A stretch of 64,000 nucleotides of DNA from Lentinus brumalis (taxonomy: Eukaryota > Basidiomycota > Agaricomycetes > Polyporales > Polyporaceae): NCBI GenBank assembly GCA_001792895.1, contig MARA01000012.1:558001-622000 (forward strand). Direction: 5' to 3'. Positions 34,916 to 48,785 of the stretch are shown here, piece by piece. The position numbers and the translations under genes are program-made. Below the pieces are notes generated by a model that was given only the letters and a program-made list of their open reading frames with translations, was not told where the DNA came from and did not search any database. Positions within the stretch are counted from its first letter, which is position 1, and every line of letters begins with the position of its first letter.

Positions 34916-35278
34916 GGGGATTACTCACCTGCTTAGTGACGTCGCTTGCGGGGAGACCTTGCGAGCGCTGGGCCGAATGGTCGAAGGCGTTGAAAACGAT
35001 AAGTATAGGAAAAAGGTGTCGCTGGACGCGAGCAAAGGGACCGGGGGAGCACTGCGGAGGAAGCGACGCAGACCGAACTATGTATGGAGGAGAATCATTG
35101 CTGGTCAGCCGCCGCCGCGAGAAGGACGAGAACAGAATGGAGCGATGGGGAACGGAGAGACTCACCAGAAGCCGTCAGTAGTGTTCCGGCGCAGGGGTGC
35201 GCAGACGGCAGATCCTGGGCGCGGCGCGTGAGACGGCGGGAGCGCGACGAGGGCAGCAGCGTGCTCACCAGGAAGACA

Positions 35279-35567
35279 GTGAGCGGGCTGTCTGGGACGG
35301 CGACCTCTTGGGACACGACGGCCGGCGGGGAGGGAGGGAGGGGGCGGACGTGGGGGTCGGGTGGCAAGAGACTGGGCGAAAAAGCCGTCGAAGTGGTTCA
35401 TCTCGCACGCGCGCCTAGGGGCGATGCGAACGAGCTCGCCATCAATTTCGAACACACGGCGGTCTGGGCCGAGTTCGCTCTCACACTAAAGTGGAGCCCC
35501 CTGTCCGCTGGCTCGAGGCTGCCGCTCTGGGCTGCATACTAGCTCGTCCATGTTCTCCTGAGTCCTG
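35279..35567. promoter_or_regulatory. Near-invariant core block (U4)
   Basis: The same block. The G4 run is at 35327-35360. Confidence 0.6.
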
Positions 35568-35790
35568 CTCGACAATTATGAGAAACAGCCAGCCTCAGTC
35601 TGCGACCGTCGACGGCTCCCGACGAGCATCGGGCTTGGTGCGCAGAAGGCCGTGCTTATCAGGACAGTCGCATCTGTGTCGCTGCTTATCGCGGTGACAG
35701 GCCGGTTTTCCAGACGCTGCGACACCGCAGCGGTCGTTCGATCCTCGACGCCTCGTTGCGGCGATTGGCCCACCAAGTACAGTCCAGCGG

Positions 35791-35811
35791 TGACGTAACC
35801 CAGTGACGTCA
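35791..35811. promoter_or_regulatory. Paired CRE/ATF-like sites (U4)
   Basis: The same two octamers, 5 bp apart. Confidence 0.5.
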
Positions 35812-36327
35812 GGGAATCTCATCCTCCTTCTCTGCGACTCTGAACGTCGAACGTCGAACGAGCGCCGCTCTGACGCGACCCGCCAGAACACGTTCCTCAC
35901 TCAAGACTCCAGAGTCGCGTCGCGGGTCAACGTGTCCCCCCGCGTGACCACACCTCTTCCCATCTGCGAGCATCGTTGCCGACGATGAGGTCGCGATAGG
36001 GCGCGAGGAGAGACGCGACGCGGGAGCTCGTTCACGCATGCGACGAGCACTGCAGGTGTCGGCGGCCGCCAGACTGCATCCCTCTCTCTGCGCCTGCTGG
36101 CTCTCGCTCCGTCTCTGCCCGCCGTCTCTCCTTGAGGCGTCTTCCCTGCCCTCTTGCATCTGCGCAGCGTCCGTCCTGCGTCTCGCTCTCGCACGCCCTG
36201 CAGACTCCCTCTCGCCCGTCGCCCTTGTCGCAACTCCTGTCCCTGCGCTACACTGCAGTACGCCGCCGCAAGTCTTCGCTTGGGTCTCCCTCTATCGCCC
36301 GTCCATGCATAAGTACTGGACGAACAG

Positions 36328-37779
36328 ATGCATATACGAGGTCTGTATGTACAATCATGGTGCACCGACTGCTCACTGACTTGCATCCTACAGTCTCGAC
36401 GCGTCTGCTATAGCGCGTCTTGTCCCGCTTGAACGACCGCGCGCCGCGTTTCAGTACGCGATTGCCCGTCCAGCTCGCGCACACCACCTCCCCGGCATAT
36501 CACCCTGAATATCGCGCAGGCCGTGCTCTAGCTGAACGAACAACTAAATCGAACGTCTTCGATCCGGCACCGCCATACAGGAGTGTCTATGTGTACTATC
36601 CATACCGCAGCCACTGCTAACTGCTCCGTCCACACAGTATGTATTGACAACTACCACAAATACATCTAGCATACCAGTCACACCCGTTCGCCGCGTCCTG
36701 GCGCCCCGAGTCCCGGTGCACAGCCGAAAGGCAGGTCTACGTACCAGTCACCGGCCCCTACCTGCCCGGCTCCCCTGCATACGACCCATCCGACGCCTCC
36801 ATCACACGCCAGCTGAAGGAATCGCCGCCGCCAGTTTCTGTCAAGAGGAACGGGGACGGGCACGGTGAGCTCATACGTTCTCGTCCGCAGAGGACGTCGC
36901 ACTGACCTGGGGATGGTGCGTAGACGTCCAGTCCGTACAGACACGGTTGACGGCGCGGCCGACGACGACGAGGTTGCAGCGGACGACGTGGCAGTCGACA
37001 GTGGCAGCGCGGACGGTCGAGAACACCGAGGCGGTGGGATGCAGAGTGGGCAGAGAGCAGGTGAGGAGGTGAGGAGGAGGGAGGAGGGAAGGAGGGGAAT
37101 GGAGAACGACCCCGCGTCCGCGCTGGTACTAATACCGCCTGGCGCAGGACAAACACACCACGCGCGGTGCCTGCGCACAGGCCACCGCTCTCCCTGTTCG
37201 GTCCTGCGCAGGCACGCACCCGTTTCGCACTTGTCCGTGTCGGGTCTCGACGCTGTCTCATGGCCGGGTCTCCAGTTCGGACTCGCGACGCGTGAGTACT
37301 CCTTCTCATGCCAAGCGTCGTCCCAGCTGATGCTGATCACGGCGCGCTGGATCTGTACGCTCTAGTCTTTACACTTTCATTGTCGTAGTATGCAGTCCAA
37401 CACTTGTCCACATACCTGACCATGTGCTTCGCGGGACTCGGACTTCCAACGGCCGCCCTCGGAACGTAAGTATGCTCGAGGTACGTGGAGTGCGCACACC
37501 CAAGTTCCAACCCTCGGGCTCAAACCAAGCTCGATCTCGCCGGACCCGAACGACGGCTTGAATCGCGCTCAGCGTGCGTTCTCGGAGACTCGGGTTTCCA
37601 GGTGCAAATACCAGATGGACGGCCTCGTCGGCGGTCCGAACGTCACGACGACGGCGGGGCTCGGGAGAACCCCAGGTATGTCTGTCTCTTCGGCAGTTCT
37701 GCGTTCGCGGCGTGACACTCACGCTCACGGAGTTCTTTCAGGATGCATGGTCGGGTTCGTTGGCTTGGCCCAGTCATAG
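36328..37779 (+). pseudogene. g1 region (U4)
   Basis: The same layout. The spliced start reads MHIRGL/LDASAIARLVP, which agrees with U5. Later exons carry short deletions. Confidence 0.35.
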
Positions 37780-37867
37780 ATGGGCTGCCCGCGGTGCGTC
37801 TGGACAGGGACGGGATGGACATGAAGACGACTCGGGCCTCTCATGTTTGCTCGAGCCTCGCGGTAGA

Positions 37868-38287
37868 ATGCACGCCCGTACCGAACACCACGACGCCTCC
37901 GCCGGCTGCTGGGACTCGGGACCACGCATCGAACGCTGCATCGTGCACGCGCCCCTCGCTCGTTGTTCGCTCGTTCATCCATCCGTGACGCACGGTCCGG
38001 GCTTGAGGCTCGGTGTAATCCCGACTGCGCCGTGAGTGCACGCTCATATCCTGCGTCCGCTACCTTCTGACCCGTGCGCCGCTAGGCTGCAAGACTGCAG
38101 TATGTTGCAGTTGCGTCGTAGTCGTAGAACGAGCGACTCCGAGAGGAGGCAGTCTGCGGGCGGATGGACGTCCAGGATCAAGACTCCATATCACAGAGCC
38201 CCGGACACCGGATGCACGGACGGCGGTCACCGGTTCACAGGCAATCGAGAGCGAATGCATGGTGGCTCGTGGGTGGAAGCGACGTGA
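37868..38287 (+). CDS. Putative two-exon gene g2 (U4)
   Basis: Exons 37868-38031 and 38086-38287, 121 residues, uninterrupted, with the same nine-base difference as U3. The U1 (early stop), U5 and U6 copies are broken. Confidence 0.35.
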
Positions 38288-39044
38288 CGTCCAGCCTCGT
38301 CGCTCGCGCTGACAGCGGCAGCAAGTCGCCAAGTTTCTCCAGGTACGTCAACGGCGTTTTGGCTCGTATGTACGGGTGCTGACAACTTGCCTCCGCCGGG
38401 AACAGATCCAGATTCCATACGCACCGACTCGCAGAATTGCAGGCACGGCCGCGTCTCTGCAGCGATGTCTAGAGTGGCTCGAGGCTGCGGAGGAGAGACT
38501 TGAAGCACCCGCGGCGGCGGAGCACGCACGGTCGCGACATTGATGCATCCAGAGCAGAGACTCGGGCCGGCTGCAGGCAGCGAACATGTCGTTCGCTTGT
38601 CGAGGTATCGAGAGGCCGGCAGAGATACTCAAGTTTGGACTCTGGTCTCGACGGTACGTCTCCGCCGCATTCGTTCATGTCGCTCGCCTTCTGATGCATT
38701 GCATTGCATGCTTAGTGCGACGAAGTAGACAGGACACCGAGGGCACACAGGCGGAGGTCTACGCAATGCACAAGGTTGCTGATCTGCGTACTTCTCCGTA
38801 GCGACGTCTGTATGTTCGACAGCACCTGGCCGTTGAATGGACGTCACGACGAGCAGGTGATGGCGACTCTGTGGATCCCAGAGTCGCTGCATCCGGACAG
38901 TAAGTCCTTCGCACGCTCGCGCATGTCTTGACGTTCGATCTCGTGCGGTTTACCGTTAGGCGACGACCGGATGGTTGATTGAGCCTTCGAGAAATGGAAG
39001 ACACGCTGCAGACGAGGATGCGTCCGGTCTCAAATCGAGATCGC

Positions 39045-39384
39045 ATGCCCGAGGCACTGCCCACCAGTGACCGTGTTGCTGCTCTGATTGCAGGGCGAGA
39101 CATCGAAAACAATGTCGGATCCGAGGAGCGAAGTCCGGCTCGTGCGCCGCAGGGAAGCATTGCTCGTTCATCGATGCTGCTCTGGGATGTCTCGAAAGGT
39201 ATGTACTCTCGCTCTGGCGTGGGTTGGTGCAATCTCTGACATTGGTGAAGCATTACTTACTACAGGTCTAGTTCTGTATCTCCGGGATACAAGACGGCCG
39301 AGGATGCGCTACGGCGAATGTCCTCGTTGCCGTTGCATGCAGTGGGAAGACAGCTGTGTAGTCGGCAACGTTCTGGTCCCGTAG
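39045..39384 (+). CDS. Small spliced gene g4 (U4)
   Basis: The same 340-bp span as in U3, without indels: 90 residues, with the intron at the same place. Confidence 0.45.
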
Positions 39385-40369
39385 TAGGCAGCAAGGTGCG
39401 CTCGGAAGCTCCGAATCGAGGGACGTCTCGCCTGTCTCAGCGGTGTCTTGTTCCTTGGCGCGGTTCGTACACACCCGGGACAACGACAAGACGCTTCTCG
39501 CGATGCAAGCACACCGGCTTCACGACGCAGGCGGTGCACATCTTCGCCGAGACGACGTCTGCCAGCTCGCTCGCCTCCTTCGTACAGCAAGGGTCAGGTA
39601 CAGTACAAGCGCGGCTGGCGGCGCATGGTATCAACTTCGCGGGACCCAGGTCTGCTGCGTGCGGATGGGTGAGTTCTCCGCGCAGTCCGCAAGTCTCCGC
39701 CGTACTCACTCGTGCGTTTGCGCCTCAGGAGACGAATGGCGGGTGCGTACACTGCGTTGAGGCCTGAGGTATCGCACGACACGCTGAGGTCCCTGCGTCT
39801 TACCGTCTCGCGACGAAACTGATTGCTGGGACCGAGGCAACGCCCAGTGGCACCGCGCTGTTGCTCGGAATGCAGGGCGAGGCATCGAGAAATGCCGGAT
39901 CCGAGAAGAGAAGCCCGGCTCGTGCGCCGCAGGGAAGCGTCCCTCGTTCATCGGTGCTGCTACGGTCGGACGGCGTGTAACGGTACGTCCTTGCTCTGGC
40001 GTGGGTTGGTGCAAGCTCTGATCTCATTGGTAAAGCACTACATACTTACTACAGATCGAGTTTGTACTTCGAAGTACAAGATCGCCGAGGGCTCGGACGC
40101 ACTACGACGAATGTCCTCGCGCACTTGAGCCGCCGTCGCATGCAGTGGGAAGACATCTCTTCAGGGATGCGAGGGTAGGAAGCGAGATGTGCTCCGGAAG
40201 CTTCGAATCAAGGGCCTGAGCGGTGTCTTGCGTCCTCCCGGGACAAGACGCTTCTCGCGATCGCCTGCCACCAGCTCCCAGACGTCCGTCACGGTGACAT
40301 CTCCACGGCACGTATGGACGGGCATTGGCATGTATGCACTTGGGTGAGCGTGCGCGCATCCTGGCTGCG

Positions 40370-40927
40370 CTAGGGACTCCATTCTGACGAGAGGTCGTAG
40401 CTTGTGCTGTAAACCGTAGGCAGAAGCAATATATGTTGATACACACGCACGGACTGCGTTGACTGCGTCCTCTCTTCCGGGCGCGGCTCGTAGAGACGTC
40501 CCGATCTCCGCCATTGTATAGGAGAGCCGGATAGCAAGAGTTCGATGGTCAAGCGGCGTCCATGGTCCGGGAGAACGGTGCGTGTGTCCAGTCGAGTTCG
40601 CAGCATGAACGTCTGGACAAGTCGATCGCTGACCGTGACTGTGTCTAGATACGCGGCGACGTCTTCAACTCGCAGATATGTACGGAGGTTGCGAGATGCG
40701 ACACCAGATGCTGGCTCACACGTTGTACTGTAGTAGCGGTTGTGGGAGATGCAAGGTCGACGCGTTGTGGTAAGGCCAGCAAAGGACAGGCAAAGGTGGA
40801 TCTCGATATCAGGCTTTGCTTCGCAAGCTCGATACGGGTTCGTGTCCCCCGCGCGTTCTTCGCGTCTTGAGCTGTGTCTGATTGGCCAGTAGCGAAGGTA
40901 TCTACTAGACAACATGTCCCCTTTCAT
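40370..40927 (-). CDS. Minus-strand ORF (U4)
   Basis: A 185-residue version of the ORF at 18106-18747, starting with the same MKGDML and ending earlier because of short deletions. Confidence 0.35.
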   Translation of the reverse strand: MKGDMLSSRYLRYWPIRHSSRREERAGDTNPYRACEAKPDIEIHLCLSFAGLTTTRRPCISHNRYYSTTCEPASGVASRNLRTYLRVEDVAAYLDTVTVSDRLVQTFMLRTRLDTRTVLPDHGRRLTIELLLSGSPIQWRRSGRLYEPRPEERTQSTQSVRVYQHILLLPTVYSTSYDLSSEWSP

Positions 40928-41422
40928 CTCCGTCCGGATATTATTGACTTATCGCGGTGTAGCTCGAGTCTCGACGTCCGCGTGAAACTGAACGTCAATG
41001 GCTAGACTCAAGGCAAGTCTCAGAAGCGAACTCCGCCTCGGCCGTCGAGTTCCCGGTTGCCGTCGACCGTTGCAATTGGCGTGAACGAGGAGCTGAGAGT
41101 GCGCATTGGTATGTTCCTCATAGCTGGGTCTGTCTGCTCCGCATTCTGACCAAGCGTGAAAGATACAGGATAGCTGCAGCGAGCCGATGGCGCGCTCTTC
41201 GACCTTGGCAGGCTCGCTCACAAGCGGTGTGCGAATGAGATGTTCTCATGATCCCGGGCTTCAAGACACCCGAATGTCGGACCGATCTGGTGCGTGTGAC
41301 GTCGAGTATATTGTCCCTTCTGTCGCTTCTCACCGGCTTCGTGGATTGTTTGCAGCCCTGAAGCCCGGCGGTCCGACGCAATCAGCCTAGAAATTCAAGC
41401 TGTTAAGTTCGGAGTGGCCATC

Positions 41423-41738
41423 ATGTACGACCGCTCTAGTCTCTCGGACTGTCCTTGTAAGTACTGCCAGCCCAATTGGACGCTATGTAGGCCATTCCTG
41501 GCCAGTGCACCTTTATTTCGTTGACTCCGAGACTCCCTCCAGCGCCGTTACGGCCTTACGAGCGTACCAGGTCTGGTTGAAAGCATGCGTTCACACGCAG
41601 CTTCGCCGTGACCTCGGAGGCGAAGATCGGGCGGTCAGCTCGCGAGCTGCAAAGCTGCAGAGAGGCCGTGCATGTGTGGTCTTTGGTGAGGCTACTAAGC
41701 TAGAATGTACTAGTACATGGACCTCGTGTACGAGTTGA
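41423..41738 (+). pseudogene. g8 copy (U4), altered
   Basis: The first Cys codon is CGC, one T is missing in the intron, and a deletion removes ttcccagctg in exon 2, giving a different C-terminus and a later stop. Confidence 0.4.
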
Positions 41739-42193
41739 CAATGTGCTGTCCCAAGTCGCGCACTCATGTCCTATTGATATTCTTCCCCTGCCAGTCCCCT
41801 GATGATTGCAAGACCTCGCTCCCTCACCGGGACTCAATGTGAGTGCGTGCGTGCCTCGGCAACTATATTCGACCAGGAATGTTCGCCCAGTTCGTGCAAA
41901 GAAATATGCGACTTGCTGAATGAAGCACGCGCTGTGCGCGATGCAAGGTACCGAAGATGGAGTTGACAGGCTCTGGGTCATTGCCTTTGCTCACCTAGAC
42001 ACTGGACACACGTACAGTTCTGCAGTCCCAGCTTGCAATCACATAAATTAAGGACACCAAGGAGCATGGTGCCATGGTCCATGCCAGTAATTACGCAGCA
42101 CTCCCGGTCCCGGAGATATGCCAGTGATATCCACAAGTCTACGTCTACAGCGTGCTCGCTTCCTGTCTCGAGCCTGCTTCCAGGCAACCTTCT

Positions 42194-42234
42194 GATCACG
42201 GTCTCGTGATCGTGTCCCACGCGTCGCGACGCGT
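42194..42234. other. Dyad cluster (U4)
   Basis: The same hairpin plus 16-bp palindrome. Confidence 0.6.
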
Positions 42235-43047
42235 ACCTTCGCAAGACTCCTGGACCCGAACAATTGTCTGTCAATTTTCTACATCAGCGTGCTCATCAAT
42301 GCTTCACACGAAATGTGGTTACACACGCTATAACATGCTTGCACAGGTACAGTGCTCGGGACGGCGATTTACTGATGTGGACGCAGCAGCCCAGCACATG
42401 GGCCGCCGGCAAGTATCTATCTGTTTCTCTAGACTCGAGTTGCTCGACTGACGGGCAGACACGGAGTCACCGATCGCATAACCACAGCTTGCCCGATACG
42501 GTGTTTCCCATGTCAACGATCGTAACGGCCGAGGTGCACGCAACAACCCCAACTAGGATGGCCGTTAGCCACCCAGAAGCATTCATATTACTTATTACGC
42601 CATACCGCGAGACGTCCGAATTTCTCGATCTGGGACAAGCACGCATAGTTCCGCGGCGTGTCTTGTTTGCTCTTCCCGCCAGAACATTGCCCTGGGCGTA
42701 CCACCACGTTTCCGTCTTCCCACTCTCATCTCGCCCCCATCCTCTCCCTCTCAGCTCGACTCTGCGCTACCGCTATCGCTGCGCCGCTCAATCGGTACCC
42801 AGCCATCACACACATACTGTAGCGTGTCGACACGCTCTGCATTGCTCGAAGACTACATACGGTACATCTGGTGCAACTCAAGCGTCCTCGACGAGCTCGA
42901 ACATACGGTACGTGTCCTGCGTCGTTCGGCCATACAGACCGCGCTGACACAGGCATCTCCGACCTTCAAGTGCGATAGGACGCAGCGCTTCGTCTGGACT
43001 CTACACCGCGTTCCAGAACGCGTACCAGCACGCGTTAAGACGACACG

Positions 43048-44130
43048 GTACGTGGCTCTCGATGTCCCTGTGCAGCATGAGGTCAGCATTGTGCTAATCA
43101 CCCGCGTCGTGTAGACCCGGCGCGTCATATCTCCGCCCATGTCGTGCGGCAGCGACACGACACTGCACAGCAGGTGGACCATCGTCAGGTACGTACCTGC
43201 TTGCAATGCGAGCGAGCGAACGCGTTGCTCATCGTCAGTGTTCATCTTCCAGCTACCTGCCGTCCGACTGATCCAAGGCCGCCGCATTACGGAGGAAACA
43301 GCCTATCGAGCGTTCATCCTGCGAGTACGTACCTTTCTTCCCTCTACTCGTGTCAGCACGCAGCGCCGGCTGACCATAACTGTTCCAGTGAATTTACACC
43401 TCCCAGCATCTCGTCACGCCGCCGCTCGCGTCCACCTACTCGTCGAGCTCGCGGGATGATATCTGGGTGCCGGCGGCCGAGGTCTACGCAACGTGCCACA
43501 GGCTGTCAATAGAGGTACGTACCTGCGCTCTTTCGCAGCCCATGCACGGCCGACTGACTGTCGACCATCGTCCCAGACGTCACCTCTGCGGTAAGCTCGC
43601 AGCCAGGCGTACCGACGACTGCCACCGGCCGGCTCGGGAGGCAGTGGACGCGTCCTCGTCTACTGGTACAGTCTGGTCGTCGGACCCACCTTCCAAGCTG
43701 CTCTGACGGAGACAAGTGGTACGTACCTCGGTCTCATCCCGGCTGGACTGCACAGGCTGATAGCCATGTCATGATCAGCGTGTCTCCATACCTCGTGAGA
43801 TTGTGAGCAAGACGCATGAGAAGACGGCGTGAGTAGGCAAGACGCTGCGCCGCTCCGAAGCCGTCTGGGACGCGACAAGTCCAGCGCAGAGCGTCTGGGG
43901 AAACTCGACGCGTCGTTGTCGCCCAGCTCACGACGAGTGGTACGTACCTTCGTGCACATCTCATACGCGTACTGAAGACGTCCCAGGTCTCCCGGACGCC
44001 GTCTCCTGCCATTATCTTGGCAACCGGGAGCGGAGTCGCACTTGCTGTAGATGGAGACCGCTGTCGCAAAGTACGTACCTTTCCCTGACGCCTCGCTACT
44101 GGCGGACTTGGCTGATGGCAAACTCTGCAG
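43048..44130 (+). pseudogene. Intron-dense region (U4)
   Basis: Same organisation, type A. Confidence 0.4.
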
Positions 44131-44798
44131 CAGCTTCAAGTCGCTCTCATCGACGTCCGCTGCTAGACACGCGTCTTCCGGCGTGGACCGGCGAGCTCCA
44201 GAGTGTCGAAGGTGAGCATATGCATCCCGGATTCAGGCTGCCGGTGCTGACATAGATCTCGCAGAGCTGACAGATAACGCGCAGAGACAGCACAGACGCG
44301 AGAGCAGGCGGCGCAGGTGGGAGGCGGGCAGACGGAGGCAGCAGCGGTGGTGGTGGTCGAGAGTAGACTTGCGCACTTCTCGGAACGTGCGAAGTCGTAG
44401 AATAGGCGCCCGTGCTCGTTTCGACGCAGAGTCCTCGAGAACGCGTTACATCGCTGCAGCGTTGTGTACTGTACGTAGTTCGTCAATGAAAACGCTCTTC
44501 CACACCCTTCGCTGGTTGTTTCGCTGGATCGCGGGCGTCGAGTTCCAGCCGCTACTGCGCGCTGTGTCCTCTCCTCCTGCCTCAAGAAACCTTTCGAGCA
44601 CCCTCGCAAACGTCTTCACGCTGTATGTCAGAGGCAACGAAATATATTTCTGTCTACATACACGTCTACCTACAACCGACACAAGACTTACCGTGCTGTC
44701 GACCCTCCTCTTCCACCTCATCGCCGCCGCCGCCGCCGTCCCCATCCCTCCCTCCCCACCGCGTCTATACCCCCAGAACACCCACCGTGCCTATACCC

Positions 44799-45666
44799 TC
44801 AGAAACACCCTAAGGTGAAGCTTGCATCTGGTGCATCTGCTTCGCACTCCGCTGATGGCCTAACCACCCCGCCGCCGCGCCCGCCCCGGACGCGAGCAGC
44901 AACCCCGCGTGCCTGCAGATCCCGGCTCGAGAGGTCGCCACGCACAACGGGACGACGCGACTTCAGCGAAGACTTGAGTGGCTCACCCGACTTCTTCCGC
45001 GCTATGCTGGCGGCTAACGATTGTGGCGCAGAGAATGCGCGATTGCTTGTGCCCTCGGCGCGGATGTTGGCGGTGAGCGCGACAGAAGCCGAGGACTCGG
45101 CGAGCGGAAGCGTCTTCTTGAGGTCGTCCAGGTCGATGTGGAGGTCGACGCGAGGCGAAGACGACGCACGGGGAGTCTCGTTACCGGACATGTCTTCAGT
45201 GGAAGACTGGGTGCAGGGAACGCCACACCCTTCTCAAGCTGGGATGCACTTCTCGACCTGAGGACGGCGGGCGTGGGAGTCGAGTCGGCGGGCGAACGGA
45301 AGCTTGCATCTTGGGGGTGCGGGTGCGCTTGGCACGAGGGTGCATCTGGACGTACGACTCCGAACCGCTGGACGAGCTGGACGCCTCGTCCTGAGCGGGC
45401 GGCTCCACGCGAGGGGGAGTCGGGGGTTGTACTACCAAGACGGTGGGCACTGCGGAGGTGCCTGCCAAGGGAGCCTCCGCGGCCACGATACGGTGGATCG
45501 TCGTGGCGGGGGGCGTTGACGGTGCGGAGAGGGTGGCCAAAGTGATCGAGCGCGACGATGACGACCGACGTGGGATGCGCGGGAGGGGCGCGCCCGCACT
45601 GTTCGAGTGCCGCGTGTAGTAGTCCATGGGGGCGGCGTACGCGTGGAGGTTTAGTACCGTGTTCAT
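44799..45666 (-). pseudogene. CBM21 gene deletion derivative, U4/U5 junction (frameshifted)
   Basis: The ATG is at 45666. The frame is lost near 45300 (one-base loss), runs to a stop near 45196, and the original frame resumes from DMSGNETP (45191) to 44799, including the scar and the retained C-terminal tail. It lacks CBM21. Confidence 0.75.
44907..44926. other. Deletion scar filler, U4/U5
   Basis: The same 20-base filler as at 22767. Confidence 0.85.
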
Positions 45667-45745
45667 GAGGATCGTTGTCTGTGGGGTCTGGGGGAGGGAC
45701 AATCAGCACCAAGGGAAGGTTCTGCGGCTGACGCGCGGGTGACAC

Positions 45746-45928
45746 AGCAGGGATCTCGACATTTCCGACGACCGAGGCTGACACCTTTTCGGTGATTGCA
45801 GCCGACAGGATACCTTTCGTCCATATGCGCCGTGCAAAGAGACAAAGGGTAACCACGGGGCGCATATACCCAGACCTTTCGCGCGTCGGAGATGCGAATA
45901 TCCCTGTGGTGCGACCACCACAGCGCAC
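45746..45928. other. Extra leader-intron block, U5
   Basis: The same block as at 23605, including the hairpin. Confidence 0.7.
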
Positions 45929-46298
45929 AGGGGATTACTCACCTGCTTAGTGACGTCGCTTGCGGGGAGCCTTGCGAGCGCTGGGCCGAATGGTCGAAGG
46001 CGTTGAAAACGATAAGTATAGGAAAAAGGTGTCGCTGGACGCGAGCAAAGGGACCGGGGGAGCACTGCGGAGGAAGCGACGCAGACCGAACTATAATGTA
46101 TGGAGGAGAATCATTGCTGGTCAGCCGCCGCTCGCGAGAAGGACGAGAACAGAATGGAGCGATGGGGAACGGAGAGACTCACCAGAAGCCGTCAGTAGTG
46201 TTCCGGCGCAGGGGTGCGCGCAGACGGCAGATCCTGGGCGCGGCGCGTGAGACGGCGGGTGCGCGACGAGGGCAACAGCGTGCTCACCAGGAGAGACA

Positions 46299-46587
46299 GT
46301 GAGCGGGCTGTCTGGGACGGCGACCTCTTGGGACACGACGGCCGGCGGGGAGGGAGGGAGGGGGCGGACGTGGGGGTCGGGTGGCAAGAGACTGGGCGAA
46401 AAAGCCGTCGAAGTGGTTCATCTCGCACGCGCGCCTAGGGGCGATGCGAACGAGCTCGCCATCAATTTCGAACACACGGCGGTCTGGGCCGAGTTCGCTC
46501 TCACACTAAAGTGGAGCCCCCTGTCCGCTGGCTCGAGGCTGCCGCTCTGGGCTGCATACTAGCTCGTCCATGTTCTCCTGAGTCCTG
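46299..46587. promoter_or_regulatory. Near-invariant core block (U5)
   Basis: The same block. The G4 run is at 46347-46380. Confidence 0.6.
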
Positions 46588-46817
46588 ATTCTGAGATAGT
46601 CAGCCCAGTCCACGCTCGTCGACAGCCGTCGACGAGCTCCCGACGAGCATCGGGCTTGGTGCGCAGAAGGCCGTGCTTATCAGGACAGTCGCATCTGTGT
46701 CGCTGCTTATCGCGGTGACAGGTCCGGTTTTCCAGACGCTGCGACACCGCAGCGGTCGTTCGATCCTCGACGCCTCGTTGCGGCGATTGGCCAAGTACGC
46801 AGCGGACAGTCCAGCGG

Positions 46818-46838
46818 TGACGTAACCCAGTGACGTCA
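46818..46838. promoter_or_regulatory. Paired CRE/ATF-like sites (U5)
   Basis: The same two octamers, 5 bp apart, although the sequence just right of them is shortened in U5. Confidence 0.5.
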
Positions 46839-47334
46839 GGGAATCTCATCCTCCACGCCGCGGGTCTGACGCGACCCGCCAGAACACGTTCCTCACTCAA
46901 GACTCCAGAGTCGCGTCGCAGGGTCAACGTGTCCCCCCGCGTGACCACACCTCTTCCCATCTGCGAGCATCGTTGCCGACGATGAGGTCGCGATAGGGCG
47001 CGAGGAGAGACGCGACGCGGGAGCTCGTTCACGCATGCGACGAGCACTGCAGGTGTCGGCGGCCGTCAGACTGCATCCCTCTCTCTCTGCGCCTGCTGGT
47101 CCTCGCTCTCGCTCTCGCCTCTGCCCGCCGTCTCTCTCAGAGCTTCCCTCTTGCATCTCGCACTGCGCAGCGTCCGTCCTGCGTCTCGCTCTCGCACGCC
47201 CTGCAGACTCCCTCTCGCACCGTCGCCCTTGTCGCAACTCCTGTCCCTCTGCGCTACACTGCAGTACGCCGCCGCAAGTCTTCGCTTGGGGTTCTCCTTA
47301 TCGCCCGTCCATGCCATAAGTACTGGACGAACAG

Positions 47335-48785
47335 ATGCATATACGAGGTCTGTATGTACAATCATGGTGCACCGACTGCTCACTGACTTGCATCCTACAC
47401 AGTCTCGACGCGTCTGCTATAGCGCGTCTTGTCCCGTGCGCGCCGCGTTTCAGTACGCGATTGCCCGTCCAGCTCGCGCACACACCTCCCCAGGCATATC
47501 ACCCTGAATATCGCGCAGGCCGTGCTCTAGCTGAACGAACAACTAAATCGAACGTTGCATCCGACCGTCCGCCATACAGGTGGTCTATAGTGTACTATCC
47601 ATGCAGCAGCCACATGCTAACTGCTCCGTCCACACAGTATGTATTGACAACTACTACAAAGGCATCTGCATAGTCAGCACACCCGTTCGCCGCGTCCTGG
47701 CGCCCGAGTCCCGGTGCACAGCCGAAAGGCAGGTCTACGTACCAGTCACCGGCCCCTACCTGCCCGGCTCCCCTGCATACGACCCATCCACGCCTCCAGC
47801 ACGCGAGCCAGAGAAATCTCCGCCGCCGGTTTCTGTCAAGAGGAACGGGGACGGGCACGGTGAGCTCATACGCTCTCGGTCCGCAGAGGACGTCGCACTG
47901 ACCTGGGATGGTGCGTAGACGTCCAGTCCGTACAGACACGGTTGACGGCGCGGCCGACGACGACGAGGTTGCAGCGGACGACGTGGCAGTCGACAGTGGC
48001 AGCGCGGACGGTCGAGAACACCGGGCGGTGGGATGCAGAGTGGGCAGAGAGCAGGTGAGGAGGAGGGAAGGAGGGAAGGGGGGAATGGAGACCGACCCCG
48101 CGTCCGCGCTGGTACTAATACCCGTCTGGCGCAGGACAAACACACCACGCGCGGTGCCTGCGCACAGGCCACCGCTCTCCCTGTTCGGTCCTGCGCAGGC
48201 ACGCACCCGTTCGGGGCACATTCGCACTTGTCCGTGTCGGGTCTCGACGCTGTCTCATGGCCGGGTCTCCAGTTCGGACTCGCGACGCGTGAGTACTCCT
48301 TCTCATGCCAAGCGTCGTCCCAGATGCTGATCACGGCGCGCTGGATCGTACGCTCTCAGTATTTACACTTTCATTGTCGTAGTATGCAGTCCAACGCACT
48401 TGTCCACATACCTGACCATGTGCTTTGCGGGACTCGGACTTCCAACGGCCCCGCCCTCGGAACGTAAGTATGCTCGAGGTACGTGGAGTGCGCACACCCA
48501 AGTTCCAACCCTCGGGCTCAAACCAAGCTCGATCTCGCCGGACCCGAACGACGGCTTGAATCGCGCTCAGCGTGCGTTCTCGGAGACTCGGGTTTCCAGG
48601 TGCAAATACCAGATGGACGGCCTCGTCGGCGGTCCGAACGTCACGACGACGGCGGCGGGACTCGGAGAACGAGAACCCCAGGTATGTCTGTTCTCCTTCG
48701 GCAGTTCTGCGTTCGCGGCGACACTCACGCTCACGGAGTTCTTTCAGGATGCATGGTCGGGTTCGTTGGCTTGGCCCAGTCATAG
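47335..48785 (+). pseudogene. g1 region (U5)
   Basis: The same layout. One exon is open as ERQVYVPVTGPYLPGSPAYD, continuing to GHGELIRSRSAEDVALTW, where a one-base loss ends it. The polypurine intron is shortened. Confidence 0.35.

Larger units (their letters stand above)
33912..44926. repeat. Tandem unit U4
   Basis: Fourth copy, about 11,015 bp. It has type A sequence in the region after 35,567 and again around 40,900 and 43,250. It carries the extra leader-intron block and ends in the deletion scar. Confidence 0.95.
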